A DNA stretch of 64,000 nt from Microlunatus kandeliicorticis (GTDB lineage Bacteria > Actinomycetota > Actinomycetes > Propionibacteriales > Propionibacteriaceae): the NCBI RefSeq assembly GCF_014137855.1, contig NZ_JACGWT010000006.1, positions 62,001 through 126,000 of the forward strand. Reading direction: 5' to 3'. Shown piece after piece: positions 35,958-44,383 of this stretch. The translations under genes and the position numbers were made by a program. Every line of letters starts with the position of its first letter. Within the stretch, counting starts at the first letter, position 1. The notes under the pieces are model-generated. The model was not told where the DNA came from and made no database searches. It saw only the letters and a program-made list of their open reading frames with translations.

Positions 35958-36738
35958 GACCGTCCTGGCCGACGACCCGCACCGGCGGGTGGTGCGGATC
36001 GGAGACACCGTCCGGCGGCCGCTCGAACCCTGGTCCGACGCGGTGCATGCCCTGCTCGACCACCTGGCCGGGGTCGGCTTCACCGAGTCCCCGCGCTTCC
36101 TCGGCGTCGACGAGCAGGGACGCGAGGTGCTGACCGCGATCGACGGCGACTCGGGTCCCGCGGGCTGGGCACCCGCGGCCGACCCCGAGGGCCTGCGGGC
36201 GATGGCCCGGCTGCTCCGGCGCTACCACGAGGCGGTGGCCGGCTTCGATCCCGGAGCGCACACCTGGGCCGGCCAGCAGGCACCGGCACGCGAGGGCGAC
36301 GTGGTCTGCCACGGCGACTTCGGCCCCTGGAACCTGGTCTGGCGCGGCACCGAGCCGGTCGGGATCATCGACTTCGACTACGCCTGGCCGCAGCCGGCCC
36401 GGCACGACGTCTGCTACGCCCTCGAGTACGTCGCTCCGTTCCGCGACGACGCCGAGGCCGTCCGCTGGCTGCGGCACCCGGGACCACCGGACCGGCGCGC
36501 CCGGACGGCGGTCTTCGCCGAGGCCTACGGGCTCGAGGGCGGTGCGGCCCTGGTCGAGGAGCTGGTCACCGGGGTGATCGCGCAGCAGCGGCTGGTGGCC
36601 GACCGGACGCTCCGGCTGGCCGCGGAGGGGCACCAGCCGCAACGTGACTGGCTGGCCGCCGGCGACCTCGACCGCCTCGCCGACCGGATCGCCTGGAGCG
36701 AGGACTTCGCCTCCACGGGGAGCGAGGGCTTCCGGTGA
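35932..36738 (+). CDS. Aminoglycoside phosphotransferase-family kinase
   Basis: The 268-residue protein has the catalytic loop VCHGDFGPWNLVWRG and the metal-binding GIIDFDYAWPQPARHDVCYALEY of the APH/choline kinase-like fold. The N-lobe is short and includes DSGPAGWAPAADPEGLRAMARLLRRYHEA. Many such proteins act on metabolites and not on antibiotics, so resistance cannot be claimed. The ATG overlaps the end of yhhQ by 26 bases, and the next gene overlaps its stop by four, suggesting one operon. Confidence 0.8.
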   Translation: MCRFPTGPETVLADDPHRRVVRIGDTVRRPLEPWSDAVHALLDHLAGVGFTESPRFLGVDEQGREVLTAIDGDSGPAGWAPAADPEGLRAMARLLRRYHEAVAGFDPGAHTWAGQQAPAREGDVVCHGDFGPWNLVWRGTEPVGIIDFDYAWPQPARHDVCYALEYVAPFRDDAEAVRWLRHPGPPDRRARTAVFAEAYGLEGGAALVEELVTGVIAQQRLVADRTLRLAAEGHQPQRDWLAAGDLDRLADRIAWSEDFASTGSEGFR

Positions 36739-37469
36739 ACCGGACGGACGGCTTCGGGCCGGACGCCCGCCGGTTCCTGGCGGAGCTCGCCGAGCACAAC
36801 AGCCGGGAGTTCTTCACCGCGCAGCGCGAGCGGTTCGACCGTGAGCTGGTGGAGCCGATGGCCGCGCTGATCGACAGCCTGCCGGAGCGCCACCAGCCGT
36901 TCCGGGTGGTCCGGATGAACCGCGCCGTCCGGTTCGCGCCCGACAAGCGGCCCTACAAGACCCAGTACGCGGCCATCCACTCCGCAGGCGGAGCGCACCT
37001 CTATCTCCAGGTCGACGCCGAGGGGTTCCTGGCCGGCAGCGGCAACTACCAGTTCAGCGCCGCCCAGCTCGACCGCTACCGGGCGGCGGTGGCCGACGAC
37101 GGCCCCGGCGCGCAGCTCGCGGAGATCATCGGCCGGCTGCGGCGGAAGCGGTCGCTCGTTATCGGTGCGGGCGGCGAATCGCCGCTGCGCACCACGCCGC
37201 GCGGCTACCCCGGTGACCATCCGCGGATCGACCTGCTCCGGCTGCGCGGGCTCGTGGTCAGCGCCGAGGTGGACGGGGACGGTCTCGGCCGCCGGGCCGC
37301 GCTGCGCCGGTGCGCGGTGCAGGTCTTCGAGGCCGCTGCCCCGCTGGCGGACTGGCTGACCCGCCACGTCGGCGGCGCCGACGACCACGAGCGCGGCGGC
37401 GACCGGGGCTACCGGAGCCGCAGCCGGGTGGTCAGCGGGCGTAGTAGCGGCCGAGGAACTCGGTCTTGA
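36735..37469 (+). CDS. DUF2461-family protein
   Basis: The 244-residue protein has the family pattern FLAELAEHNSREFFTAQRERFDRELVEPMAALID, then RMNRAVRFAPDKRPYKTQYAAIHSAGGAHLYLQVDAEGFLAGSGNYQF and RGYPGDHPRIDLLRLRGLV. DUF2461 (TIGR02453) proteins are widespread, soluble and of unknown function. It starts GTG within the previous stop (GTGA). The last 38 bases overlap the end of tgt on the other strand, and the basic tail RSRSRVVSGRSSGRGTRS is encoded by that overlap. Confidence 0.82.
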   Translation: MNRTDGFGPDARRFLAELAEHNSREFFTAQRERFDRELVEPMAALIDSLPERHQPFRVVRMNRAVRFAPDKRPYKTQYAAIHSAGGAHLYLQVDAEGFLAGSGNYQFSAAQLDRYRAAVADDGPGAQLAEIIGRLRRKRSLVIGAGGESPLRTTPRGYPGDHPRIDLLRLRGLVVSAEVDGDGLGRRAALRRCAVQVFEAAAPLADWLTRHVGGADDHERGGDRGYRSRSRVVSGRSSGRGTRS

Positions 37470-38673
37470 AGTCGTCGTAGCGGCCGTCGCCGATCGCGGT
37501 CCGGATGTCGTCGACCAGCCGCACCACGAACCGCTCGTTGTGGATGGTGCCGAGCGTGGCCGACAGCATCTCCTTGGCCTTGAACAGGTGGTGCAGGTAG
37601 GCCCGGGTGTAGTGGGTGCAGGTATAGCAGTCGCAGTCGTCGTCGATCGGGACGAAGGCCCGCCGGTTGGCCGCGGTGTCGACGTTGAACCGGCCGTCGC
37701 GGGTGTAGAGCGCCGCGTTTCGGGCCACCCGCGACGGCGAGACGCAGTCGAAGGTGTCGGCGCCGTTCTCGACGCAGGCGAAGACGTCGTCGGGCTCGGA
37801 GATCCCCAGCATGTGCCGGGGCCGGTCCTCGGGCAGCTCGGAGGCCACCCAGCCGGTGATGGTGCCGAGGTTCTGCTTCTCGAGCGCGCCGCCGATCCCG
37901 AAGCCGTCGAACCCGGCGCGGACGCCGTCGGGACCCTCGACCTCGAGGGCGGCCAGACCGCGGGCGGCCCGCCGACGGAGGTCCTCGTACTGCGCGCCCT
38001 GGACCACCCCGAACAACGCCTGGTAGGGCCGGTCGGCGCGCTCGACGGTCAGCCGGCGGTGCTCGCGCAGACACCGCTCGGCCCAGGCGTGGGTGCGCTG
38101 CACCGAACGCTCCTGGTAGTCGCGGGTGTTCATCAGCGTCGTCAGCTCGTCGAAGGCGAAGGTGATGTCCGCGCCGAGCCGGTGCTGGATCTGCACGGAC
38201 ACCTCCGGGGTGAACCGGTGCCGGCTGCCGTCGAGGTGCGAGGTGAAGGTGACCCCGTCGTCGTCGACGGCCGCCCGCCGGGTGCGGCCCTCGGCGATCA
38301 CGTCGTCGTCGGTGAGCCCGCTGACGTCCATCGCCAGCACCTTCTTGAACCCGACGCCGAGGCTCATCACCTGGAAGCCGCCGCTGTCGGTGAAGGTCGG
38401 GCCGGGCCAGTGCATGAAGGCCCCGAGCCCACCCGCCTCCTCGACGATGTCGGCGCCGGGCTGCAGGTAGAGGTGGTAGGCGTTCGCGAGCACCGCCTGC
38501 GCACCGACCGCGGCGACCGCCTCCGGCAGCACCGCCCGGACGGTGGCCCGGGTGCCGACCGCGACGAACGCCGGGGTGCGGACCACGCCGTGCGGGGTGG
38601 TGATCGTCCCGGTGCGGCCGAGCCGGCCGTCGAGCCGGTCCTCGACGGCGAAACCGAACCCCGTCCCGCTCAC
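37432..38673 (-). CDS. tgt: tRNA-guanine transglycosylase
   Basis: Tgt exchanges guanine for preQ1 (or queuine) at position 34 of GUN tRNAs. The 413-residue protein contains GPTFTDSGGFQVMSL with the substrate-binding Asp, a DELTT segment, FGVVQGAQYEDLRRRAARGLA, GFGIGGALEKQNLG and the zinc site CDCYTCTHYTRAYLHHL near 342-358. Its start overlaps the stop of rsmE by four bases in reverse order of reading: the GTGA at 38670-38673 shows rsmE ends within the tgt start when read on the minus strand. With YhhQ nearby, queuosine salvage is likely. Confidence 0.94.
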   Translation of the reverse strand: MSGTGFGFAVEDRLDGRLGRTGTITTPHGVVRTPAFVAVGTRATVRAVLPEAVAAVGAQAVLANAYHLYLQPGADIVEEAGGLGAFMHWPGPTFTDSGGFQVMSLGVGFKKVLAMDVSGLTDDDVIAEGRTRRAAVDDDGVTFTSHLDGSRHRFTPEVSVQIQHRLGADITFAFDELTTLMNTRDYQERSVQRTHAWAERCLREHRRLTVERADRPYQALFGVVQGAQYEDLRRRAARGLAALEVEGPDGVRAGFDGFGIGGALEKQNLGTITGWVASELPEDRPRHMLGISEPDDVFACVENGADTFDCVSPSRVARNAALYTRDGRFNVDTAANRRAFVPIDDDCDCYTCTHYTRAYLHHLFKAKEMLSATLGTIHNERFVVRLVDDIRTAIGDGRYDDFKTEFLGRYYAR

Positions 38674-39404
38674 CGGAGCAGCAGCCCGGCCATCGCGACC
38701 ACGCCGGCGGTCGAGGTGCGGAGCACGCCGTCGCCGAGGCTGACCGTCCGCGCACCCGCGGCGGTCAGCGTGTCGAGCTCCTCGGGGGCGATGCCGCCCT
38801 CGGGCCCGACGACCAGCAGCACTGACCCGTGGCGGGGGACGCCGGCCCCGGCCAGCGGCAGGGCGGCGTCCTCGTGCAGCACCAGCGCGGCGTCGAAGGC
38901 GTCCAGCCCGGCGGCCAGCGCCCGGGTGTCCCGGGCGACCTCGACCGGCGGCACCCGGAAGCGGCGGGACTGCTTGGTCGCCTCGCGGACGGTGCTCTGC
39001 CAGCGCGCGCGGGACTTCTCGGCCCGGTCTCCGCTCCAGCGGACGACGGCCCGCGCCGACTGCCAGGGCCAGATCCCGGAGACCCCCAGCTCGGTGGCCA
39101 TCTCGACCGCCAGCTCGGCGCGGTCGCCCTTGGCCAGCGCCTGGGCCAGGGTGATCCGCAGCGCCGGCTCGGGTGAGGTCAGCTGCTCGGCGACCTCGAC
39201 GGTGAGCTGCTGCTTGGTCGCCGCGGTCACCGGGCCGCGGACGGCCCGACCGGCGCCGTCGGCGAGCAGCACGGTCTCGCCGACCCGGATCCGCCGGACC
39301 GCGGCCGCGTGGTGGCCCTCGGGGCCGCCGAGCTCGACCGCGGCGCCGACCGCGGGCAGCGGCGCCCCGGCCAGCGTCTCGGCCAGGAAGAGCGGGTCGG
39401 TCAC
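38670..39404 (-). CDS. rsmE: 16S rRNA (uracil-1498-N3)-methyltransferase
   Basis: RsmE methylates U1498 of 16S rRNA. The 244-residue SPOUT protein has the N-terminal PUA-like part (LGGPEGHHAAAVRRIRVGETVLLADGAGRAVRGPV) and the knotted C-terminal part with QSARAVVRWSGDRAEKSRARWQSTVREATKQSRRFRVP and VLLVVGPEGGIAPEELDTL, the SAM-binding knot. It follows dnaJ by 13 bases on the same strand, the usual actinobacterial arrangement, and is coupled to tgt by a four-base overlap. Confidence 0.94.
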   Translation of the reverse strand: MTDPLFLAETLAGAPLPAVGAAVELGGPEGHHAAAVRRIRVGETVLLADGAGRAVRGPVTAATKQQLTVEVAEQLTSPEPALRITLAQALAKGDRAELAVEMATELGVSGIWPWQSARAVVRWSGDRAEKSRARWQSTVREATKQSRRFRVPPVEVARDTRALAAGLDAFDAALVLHEDAALPLAGAGVPRHGSVLLVVGPEGGIAPEELDTLTAAGARTVSLGDGVLRTSTAGVVAMAGLLLR

Positions 39405-39417
39405 GCGGACGGGCGGC

Positions 39418-40587
39418 TTACTGGTTGGCGAACGCGTCGCGGAGTCGGCCGAACACGCCGCGGCCGTGCTTCTGGACGCTGACCTCGGGCCGGGTCTCGT
39501 CGCGGAGCTCGGCCAGCTGGCGCAGCAGCTCGCGCTGCTGGTCGTCGATCCGGCGCGGGGTCTCGACCAGGAAGGTGACCACGAGCTGCCCGCGGCCGCC
39601 GGCGCGGAGCCGCGGGACGCCGCGTCCGTCGAGGGCGATCCGCGTCCCGGACTGGGTCCCGGCCGGCACCTCGACCCGCACCGAGGTGGAGTCGGGCTCG
39701 GGGTCGGGCAGGTCGGCCTCGAGGGTCGCCACCTCGACCTCGGTGCCCAGCGCGGCGGCGGTCATCGGGATCCGGACGATCATCTCGAGGTTGTCGCCGT
39801 CGCGCTTGTAGGTCTCGTGGTTGAGCACGTTGAGCTCGACGTAGAGGTCGCCGGCCGGGCCGCCGCCGGGGCCGACCTCGCCCTGCGAGGCCAGGTGGAT
39901 CCGGTTGCCGGTGGTGACACCCGGCGGGACCTTGACGCTGAGGGTGCGCGACGAGCGGACCCGTCCGTCGCCCGAGCACTCCGGGCACGGGGAGGGGATG
40001 ACCGTCCCGTAGCCCTGACAGGTCGGGCAGGCCTGGGTGGTGCGGATGTCGCCGATGAAGCTGCGCTGCACGTGGGTGACCTCGCCCTGACCGTGGCAGG
40101 TGGCGCAGGTGGTCGGCTTCGAGCCGCGGCTGGCGCCCGAGCCGTTGCACCGCGGGCAGAGCACCGCGGTGTCGACCCGGAGCGGCTTGGTCACGCCGAA
40201 CGCGGCCTCCGCCAGCTCGAGGTCGAGCCGGATCAGCGCGTCCTGGCCGCGCCGGACCCGCGGCCGCGGGCCGCGCGAGCTCTGCTGGCCGAACATGGCG
40301 TCGACGAGGTTGGTGAAGTCGAAGCCGCCGCCGTTGAACCCGGCGCCCCCGTTGAAGCCCCCGAACCCGCCGCCGCCCATCGGGTCGCCGCCGCGGTCGT
40401 AGATCTCCCGCTTGCGCTCGTCGCCGAGCACCTCGTAGGCCTCGGCCACCGCCTTGAACTTCTCACCCGCGTCGGGCTCGGTGGCCACGTCCGGGTGCAT
40501 CTGGCGGGCCTTCTGGCGGTAGGCCTTCTTGATCTGCTCGGGCGTCGCGTCGCGGGCGACGCCGAGCGTCTCGTAGTAGTCGGTCAT
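39418..40587 (-). CDS. dnaJ: Chaperone DnaJ (DnaJ2 type)
   Basis: The 389-residue Hsp40 has an N-terminal J-domain ([33 protein letters not shown], with HPD), a Gly/Phe-rich region ([21 protein letters not shown]) and four zinc-finger repeats: [24 protein letters not shown] and CPECSGDG. The C-terminal substrate domains follow. I prefer the ATG at 40587 because homologues begin MTDYYETLG-like; an ATG six codons earlier (40605) is possible. It lies downstream of hrcA and is probably heat-induced through the CIRCE site. Confidence 0.95.
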   Translation of the reverse strand: MTDYYETLGVARDATPEQIKKAYRQKARQMHPDVATEPDAGEKFKAVAEAYEVLGDERKREIYDRGGDPMGGGGFGGFNGGAGFNGGGFDFTNLVDAMFGQQSSRGPRPRVRRGQDALIRLDLELAEAAFGVTKPLRVDTAVLCPRCNGSGASRGSKPTTCATCHGQGEVTHVQRSFIGDIRTTQACPTCQGYGTVIPSPCPECSGDGRVRSSRTLSVKVPPGVTTGNRIHLASQGEVGPGGGPAGDLYVELNVLNHETYKRDGDNLEMIVRIPMTAAALGTEVEVATLEADLPDPEPDSTSVRVEVPAGTQSGTRIALDGRGVPRLRAGGRGQLVVTFLVETPRRIDDQQRELLRQLAELRDETRPEVSVQKHGRGVFGRLRDAFANQ

Positions 40588-40692
40588 CGTGTCTGTGTCA
40601 CGCATTCCCTGGTTCGGTGTTCGGGGCTCGGTGAGGTCGGGCGGGCCGTTGGGGCCGTGGTGTGTGGTTCGGCGGCGGAGCGGTGGGCGGAC

Positions 40693-41751
40693 TCATCCCT
40701 CGGCCAGGAAGCGTCCCACGTAGCGGGCCACGGCCCGTACGGACGCCATCGTCGAGGGGTAGTCCATCCGGGTCGGCCCGACGATGCCGAGGGTGGCCCA
40801 GGCGTCCTCCGGGCCGGCCAGCGAGCCGCCGTACCCGGTGGAGACGATCGAGGTCGACTGCAGCTCCTTGTACGGGTTCTCCTGGCCGATCCGCACGGTG
40901 ACCACGTCCGGTTCGGTCTCGCCGAGCAGCTTGAGCAGGACGACCTGTTCCTCGAGCGCCTCGAGGACCGGCCGGACCGAGGTGGCGAACTCGTCGGTGA
41001 ACCGGGTGAGGTTCTGCACCCCGCCGACCACGATCCGGCTGTCCCCGTCGGCGCCGAGCATCTCGACCAGGCTGGCGGCGAGCGAACGGAGCACCGGGTC
41101 GGACGCGGCCGCCTGCTCCCCCGGGGTCGCCGCCGCGGGCTCGCTCTCGTCGGTCACCAGCCCGCTGAGCCGGGTGGCGGCCTCGAGGGTGCTCTCGCCG
41201 ACGGTCAGCGCGTTGAGCCGGGCGCGCAGGTCGGCGATCTGGTTCTCGTCCAGCGCGGGCACCTCGAGCGAACGCTGCTCCACCCGGCCGGTCGAGGTGA
41301 TCAGGATCAGCATCACCCGGTTGGTGGAGAGCGAGACCAGCTCGACGTGCCGGACGACCGCGCGGCTCAGCCGCGGGTACTGGACGATGGCGACCTGGTG
41401 GGTGACCTGGGCGAGCAGCCGGACGGTGCGGCGCAGCACGTCGTCGAGGTCGAGCGAGCCCGCCAGGAAGGTCTGGATCGCGCGCTTCTCGGCCGGTGAC
41501 AGCGGCTTGACGCTGCCCAGCCGGTCGACGAACAGCCGATAGCCCTTGTCGGTGGGGATGCGGCCCGCACTGGTGTGGGGCTGGGTGATGTAGCCCTCCT
41601 CCTCCAGCGCGGCCATGTCGTTGCGCACGGTGGCCGGGGACACCCCGAGGTCGTGGCGCTCGACCAGGGCCTTCGATCCGACCGGTTCCTGGCTCGAGAC
41701 GTAGTCGCTGACGATCGCCTTCAGGACGGCGATCTTGCGGTCGTCCAGCAC
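40693..41751 (-). CDS. hrcA: Heat-inducible transcription repressor HrcA
   Basis: HrcA binds CIRCE and is refolded by GroEL. The 352-residue protein starts with the winged helix [73 protein letters not shown] and has the usual GAF-like core (SIVSTGYG...[21 protein letters not shown]). The GTG at 41751 has an excellent ribosome binding site, GGAGGTGA; a long open frame upstream is the reverse strand of the next gene and not part of HrcA. First gene of hrcA-dnaJ-rsmE-tgt. Confidence 0.96.
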   Translation of the reverse strand: MLDDRKIAVLKAIVSDYVSSQEPVGSKALVERHDLGVSPATVRNDMAALEEEGYITQPHTSAGRIPTDKGYRLFVDRLGSVKPLSPAEKRAIQTFLAGSLDLDDVLRRTVRLLAQVTHQVAIVQYPRLSRAVVRHVELVSLSTNRVMLILITSTGRVEQRSLEVPALDENQIADLRARLNALTVGESTLEAATRLSGLVTDESEPAAATPGEQAAASDPVLRSLAASLVEMLGADGDSRIVVGGVQNLTRFTDEFATSVRPVLEALEEQVVLLKLLGETEPDVVTVRIGQENPYKELQSTSIVSTGYGGSLAGPEDAWATLGIVGPTRMDYPSTMASVRAVARYVGRFLAEG

Positions 41752-41790
41752 CTGGTCACCTCCCGCCGTCGCGTCGCTTCCGCCTCGTCG

Positions 41791-41817
41791 TTGGCACTCA
41801 TCACAGCCGAGTGCCAG
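41791..41817. promoter_or_regulatory. CIRCE operator (HrcA binding site)
   Basis: TTGGCACTC, nine bases, GAGTGCCAG: eight of nine arm positions pair, and the layout is exactly that of CIRCE (TTAGCACTC-N9-GAGTGCTAA). It lies 40 bases upstream of hrcA. The hrcA -10 box TAGACT (41821-41816 on the minus strand) overlaps its edge, so bound HrcA would block transcription of its own operon. Confidence 0.92.
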
Positions 41818-41826
41818 TCTAGCCTC

Positions 41827-42732
41827 ATGTCCGATCCGCAGCCGGAGGCCGCGACACCGCCGCACCCGCGCCGGCTCACCCTGGGCGAGCCGGCCGAGAT
41901 CGCCCCGGGCGTCTTCACCGTGGTGGCCGAACCGGCCGGCGTCACCCTCGGGATCGTGGCCGGCACCGAGGCCGCGCTGGTGATCGACACCGGCTCGGCG
42001 CCCGCGCAGGGCCGCGAGCTCCGCGTGCTGGCCGAGCGGCTGACCGGCCTGCCGGTCCGGGCCGCGGTGGCCACCCACGCGCACTTCGACCACGCGTTCG
42101 GGCTGGCCGCCTTCGCCGACGTCGCCACCTACGGCCACGAGAGCCTGCTGGAGACGGTGCCGGGCTCGGAGGCGGCCGGCCCGGCGGGCGCCGAGTTCGG
42201 CTTCGACCCGGACGAGCTGGTCGGCCCGAACCACCCGCTGGTGGTGGCCGCGGTGGTCGAGCTCGGTGAACGCCGGGTGGAGATCGTCCACCTGGGTCGC
42301 GGGCACACCGCCGGCGACCTGCTGGTCGTGGTGCCGCCCCGCGCGCCGGGCGACCCGGACCTGGTCTTCGCCGGCGACCTGATCGAGTCGGCCGGGCCGC
42401 CCTGGTACGGCCCCGACAGCGTGGCCGACGAGTGGCCGGCCACGCTGGACGGGCTGATCGGGCTGATGACCGAGGACACCCGCGCCGTTCCCGGGCACGG
42501 ACCCGCGGTGGACCGGGCGTTCGTCTTCACCCAGCGCGGTCAGGTGGCCGCGGTGGCCGGCGAGCTCGCCCGGATCGCCGCCGAAGGCACCGGGCGGACG
42601 GACGCGCTGGATCCCAGTCGGTGGCCGTTCCCGCCCGCGCACGTCGAGGCCGCCGTCGACCGCGCGCTGGCCGTCCCGCCGCCGGGCTCCGGCGCGGACG
42701 ATCGCGCGCGACGGACCCTGCCGCTGGTCTGA
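41827..42732 (+). CDS. Metallo-beta-lactamase-fold hydrolase
   Basis: The 301-residue protein has the MBL metal ligands: [16 protein letters not shown] (H-x-H-x-D-H), [25 protein letters not shown] and [13 protein letters not shown]. The N-terminus [37 protein letters not shown] is typical of soluble MBL-fold hydrolases acting on thioesters, lactones or similar. The reaction cannot be named. The ATG at 41827 is divergent from hrcA, with the CIRCE site only ten bases upstream, so it may also be affected by HrcA. Confidence 0.85.
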   Translation: MSDPQPEAATPPHPRRLTLGEPAEIAPGVFTVVAEPAGVTLGIVAGTEAALVIDTGSAPAQGRELRVLAERLTGLPVRAAVATHAHFDHAFGLAAFADVATYGHESLLETVPGSEAAGPAGAEFGFDPDELVGPNHPLVVAAVVELGERRVEIVHLGRGHTAGDLLVVVPPRAPGDPDLVFAGDLIESAGPPWYGPDSVADEWPATLDGLIGLMTEDTRAVPGHGPAVDRAFVFTQRGQVAAVAGELARIAAEGTGRTDALDPSRWPFPPAHVEAAVDRALAVPPPGSGADDRARRTLPLV

Positions 42733-42774
42733 GCCGCGCCCTCGGTCCGCCCGGCCGGTGACCCCGTGGATCCC

Positions 42775-42780
42775 TACATT
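42775..42780 (+). promoter_or_regulatory. -10 box of the lipoprotein gene
   Basis: TACATT is the best -10 element upstream of the lipoprotein gene at 42821. Transcription from about 42787 would leave a leader of about 34 bases with an AGGAG ribosome binding site ten bases before the GTG. Confidence 0.4.
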
Positions 42781-42820
42781 CGTGGGGCCCCTGCCACCGA
42801 ACCCCAGGAGTCGACCCGCC

Positions 42821-43273
42821 GTGTCCCGCAGGATCTCGACCATGATCGTCGGTCTGTCCGCCACCGCCGCGCTCGCCCTCGGCGGCTGCTCGGGGACCTC
42901 GACCGGCAGGGAGTCCCGGGCGACGCCGGTGGCCGCGCCGGCGAGCGCGAGCAGCCCGGCGGACGCACCGTCGAGCAGCGCGGCCAGTCCGTCCGGCGAC
43001 GCGTCCACCGCGGGCTCCTCCGGCGGCGACAGCACCGGCAAGCCGTCGAAGGGCGAGATCGTCGACGGGCTGACGAAGTTCTACACGACCAAGCAGAACC
43101 TCTCGCAGACCAAGGCGAAGAAGTTCGCCACCTGCATGGTCGACAAGATGTACGACAAGGCGAGCGCCAAGAGCCTGCGGGCGATGGAGGCCGGCGACCC
43201 GAGCCAGCTCGACCCGGCCGACGCCTCGCTGCTGACCTCCTCGGCCGGAGCCTGCGCCAGCATCCTGCAGTGA
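42821..43273 (+). CDS. Small lipoprotein of unknown function
   Basis: A 150-residue precursor with signal [25 protein letters not shown] (lipobox ALGGC, Cys near 23), then about 60 residues rich in Ser, Ala, Gly and Pro, and a folded-looking C-terminal part with [73 protein letters not shown]. Two cysteines in that part may form a disulfide. I recognise no family with certainty. The GTG at 42821 follows AGGAG; an ATG at 42842 is a less likely start. Confidence 0.75.
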   Translation: MSRRISTMIVGLSATAALALGGCSGTSTGRESRATPVAAPASASSPADAPSSSAASPSGDASTAGSSGGDSTGKPSKGEIVDGLTKFYTTKQNLSQTKAKKFATCMVDKMYDKASAKSLRAMEAGDPSQLDPADASLLTSSAGACASILQ

Positions 43274-43320
43274 CCGCCGGAGGGCGGCCTCGATCCGGGC
43301 CGCTGCCCTAGGCTCGCACG

Positions 43321-44220
43321 ATGCGGGTACCCGAGGGCTCGAGCGAGCCGGTCGTCGAGAGCTGGGCCGAGGTCGACGTCGCCGAGCTGCTCGGCCACCT
43401 CGGCCTCGAACCCGGCGGACCCGGGACCCGGGTGCTCGCGGTCGACGGGCGGAGCGGGGCGGGCAAGTCGACCACCGCGGCCCGGCTGGCCCGGCTGGTC
43501 CCCGGCTCGGCGGTGGTGGCCACCGACGACATCGCCTGGAACCTGGCGATGTTCGACTGGACGCGCGAGCTGATCACGCACGTCGTCGAGCCCGTCCGGG
43601 CCGGTCAATCGGTCGCCTACCGGCCGCCCGGGTGGGTCGCGCACGACCGGCCCGGGGCGGTCCGGGTCGAGCCGGCCCGGTCGCTGCTGATCATCGAGGG
43701 CGTCGGCAGCGCCCAGCGGGCGATGAGCGCCGTGCTCGACGCCGCGGTCTGGGTGCAGTCCGACCGGGAGGCGGCGCGGGCGGCCGGGCTGGCCCGCGAC
43801 GTCGCCAGCGGGGTGAACGGCGACCCGGACGGAGCCGCGGCGTTCTGGGACCAGTGGGAGGCCGAGGAGCTGCCGTTCCTCGAACGCGAACGTCCCTGGG
43901 AGCGCGCCGGAGCGATCCTCGCCGGCGTCCCGCTCGGCTCGCCCGACCGGCTGCTCTGGCGCCCGGCCGCCCGTCCCGGCCTCGCACCCCCGCCGCCACC
44001 CGGGCTGGATCCCCGGACGTTCGTGGTCGGCGACGCGGTCTTCGTGGTCACCCGGGTGCCCGGCTCGTCCGGCGGCTACCAGGCCGACTGGACCAACCAC
44101 CCCGACGGCTACGGCTTCGGCTGGTCCGGTCCCGGACCGCTGGACGACGAGGCGATCACCGCGCAGCTGCGGGACTTCCTCGACCAGGTCGACCCGGAGA
44201 CGGGCTTCCTGCGCGACTGA
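43321..44220 (+). CDS. P-loop kinase-like protein (uridine kinase/phosphoribulokinase fold)
   Basis: The 299-residue protein has VLAVDGRSGAGKSTTAARLARLVPG (Walker A near residues 44-51), an Asp pair VVATDDIAW and LLIIEGVGSAQRAM, as in uridine kinase-like enzymes. About residues 225-299 (DPRTFVVGDAVFVVTRVPGSSGGYQADWTNHPDGYGFGWSG) form an extra C-terminal part I do not recognise. Substrate unknown. TAGGCT (43309-43314) ends six bases before the ATG, so the mRNA is probably leaderless. Confidence 0.75.
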   Translation: MRVPEGSSEPVVESWAEVDVAELLGHLGLEPGGPGTRVLAVDGRSGAGKSTTAARLARLVPGSAVVATDDIAWNLAMFDWTRELITHVVEPVRAGQSVAYRPPGWVAHDRPGAVRVEPARSLLIIEGVGSAQRAMSAVLDAAVWVQSDREAARAAGLARDVASGVNGDPDGAAAFWDQWEAEELPFLERERPWERAGAILAGVPLGSPDRLLWRPAARPGLAPPPPPGLDPRTFVVGDAVFVVTRVPGSSGGYQADWTNHPDGYGFGWSGPGPLDDEAITAQLRDFLDQVDPETGFLRD

Positions 44221-44310
44221 GCAGCCGGCCGCCCGGGACGATCCGGGCCGATCGGGCCAGGGTCGGTACCGTGGGCCCTCGGACCGGTGCCGGAGCAGAG
44301 CAGGGGCAGA

Positions 44311-44358
44311 GCCGGTGTCAGTGCCGATGTCAAAGCCGGTGTGTCAGTGCCGGTGTCG
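44311..44358. repeat. Imperfect direct repeat upstream of the LacI-family gene
   Basis: GCCGGTGTCAGTGCCGATGT (from 44311) and GCCGGTGTGTCAGTGCCG (from 44335) are two imperfect copies of a roughly 24-base unit in the leader region of the LacI-family regulator. They could be regulatory or simple sequence drift; I see no classical LacI palindrome there. Confidence 0.4.
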
Positions 44359-44383
44359 GAGCCGGGAGGAGAGAGGAGGGTCA

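Noticed and set aside
35932-36738. Aminoglycoside resistance gene
   Set aside because: The APH fold is shared with many metabolic kinases, and nothing in the sequence or neighbours points to antibiotics.
37540-41499. A 1319-residue plus-strand open frame
   Set aside because: It lies opposite tgt, rsmE, dnaJ and hrcA, all of which have full family motifs. High GC content makes long antisense frames common here, and the translation has the Arg/Gly/Asp/His-rich look of such shadows.
40693-43041. A 782-residue HrcA fusion protein on the minus strand
   Set aside because: The part upstream of 41751 is the reverse complement of a well-supported metallo-hydrolase gene, and a strong GGAGGTGA site marks the normal HrcA start.
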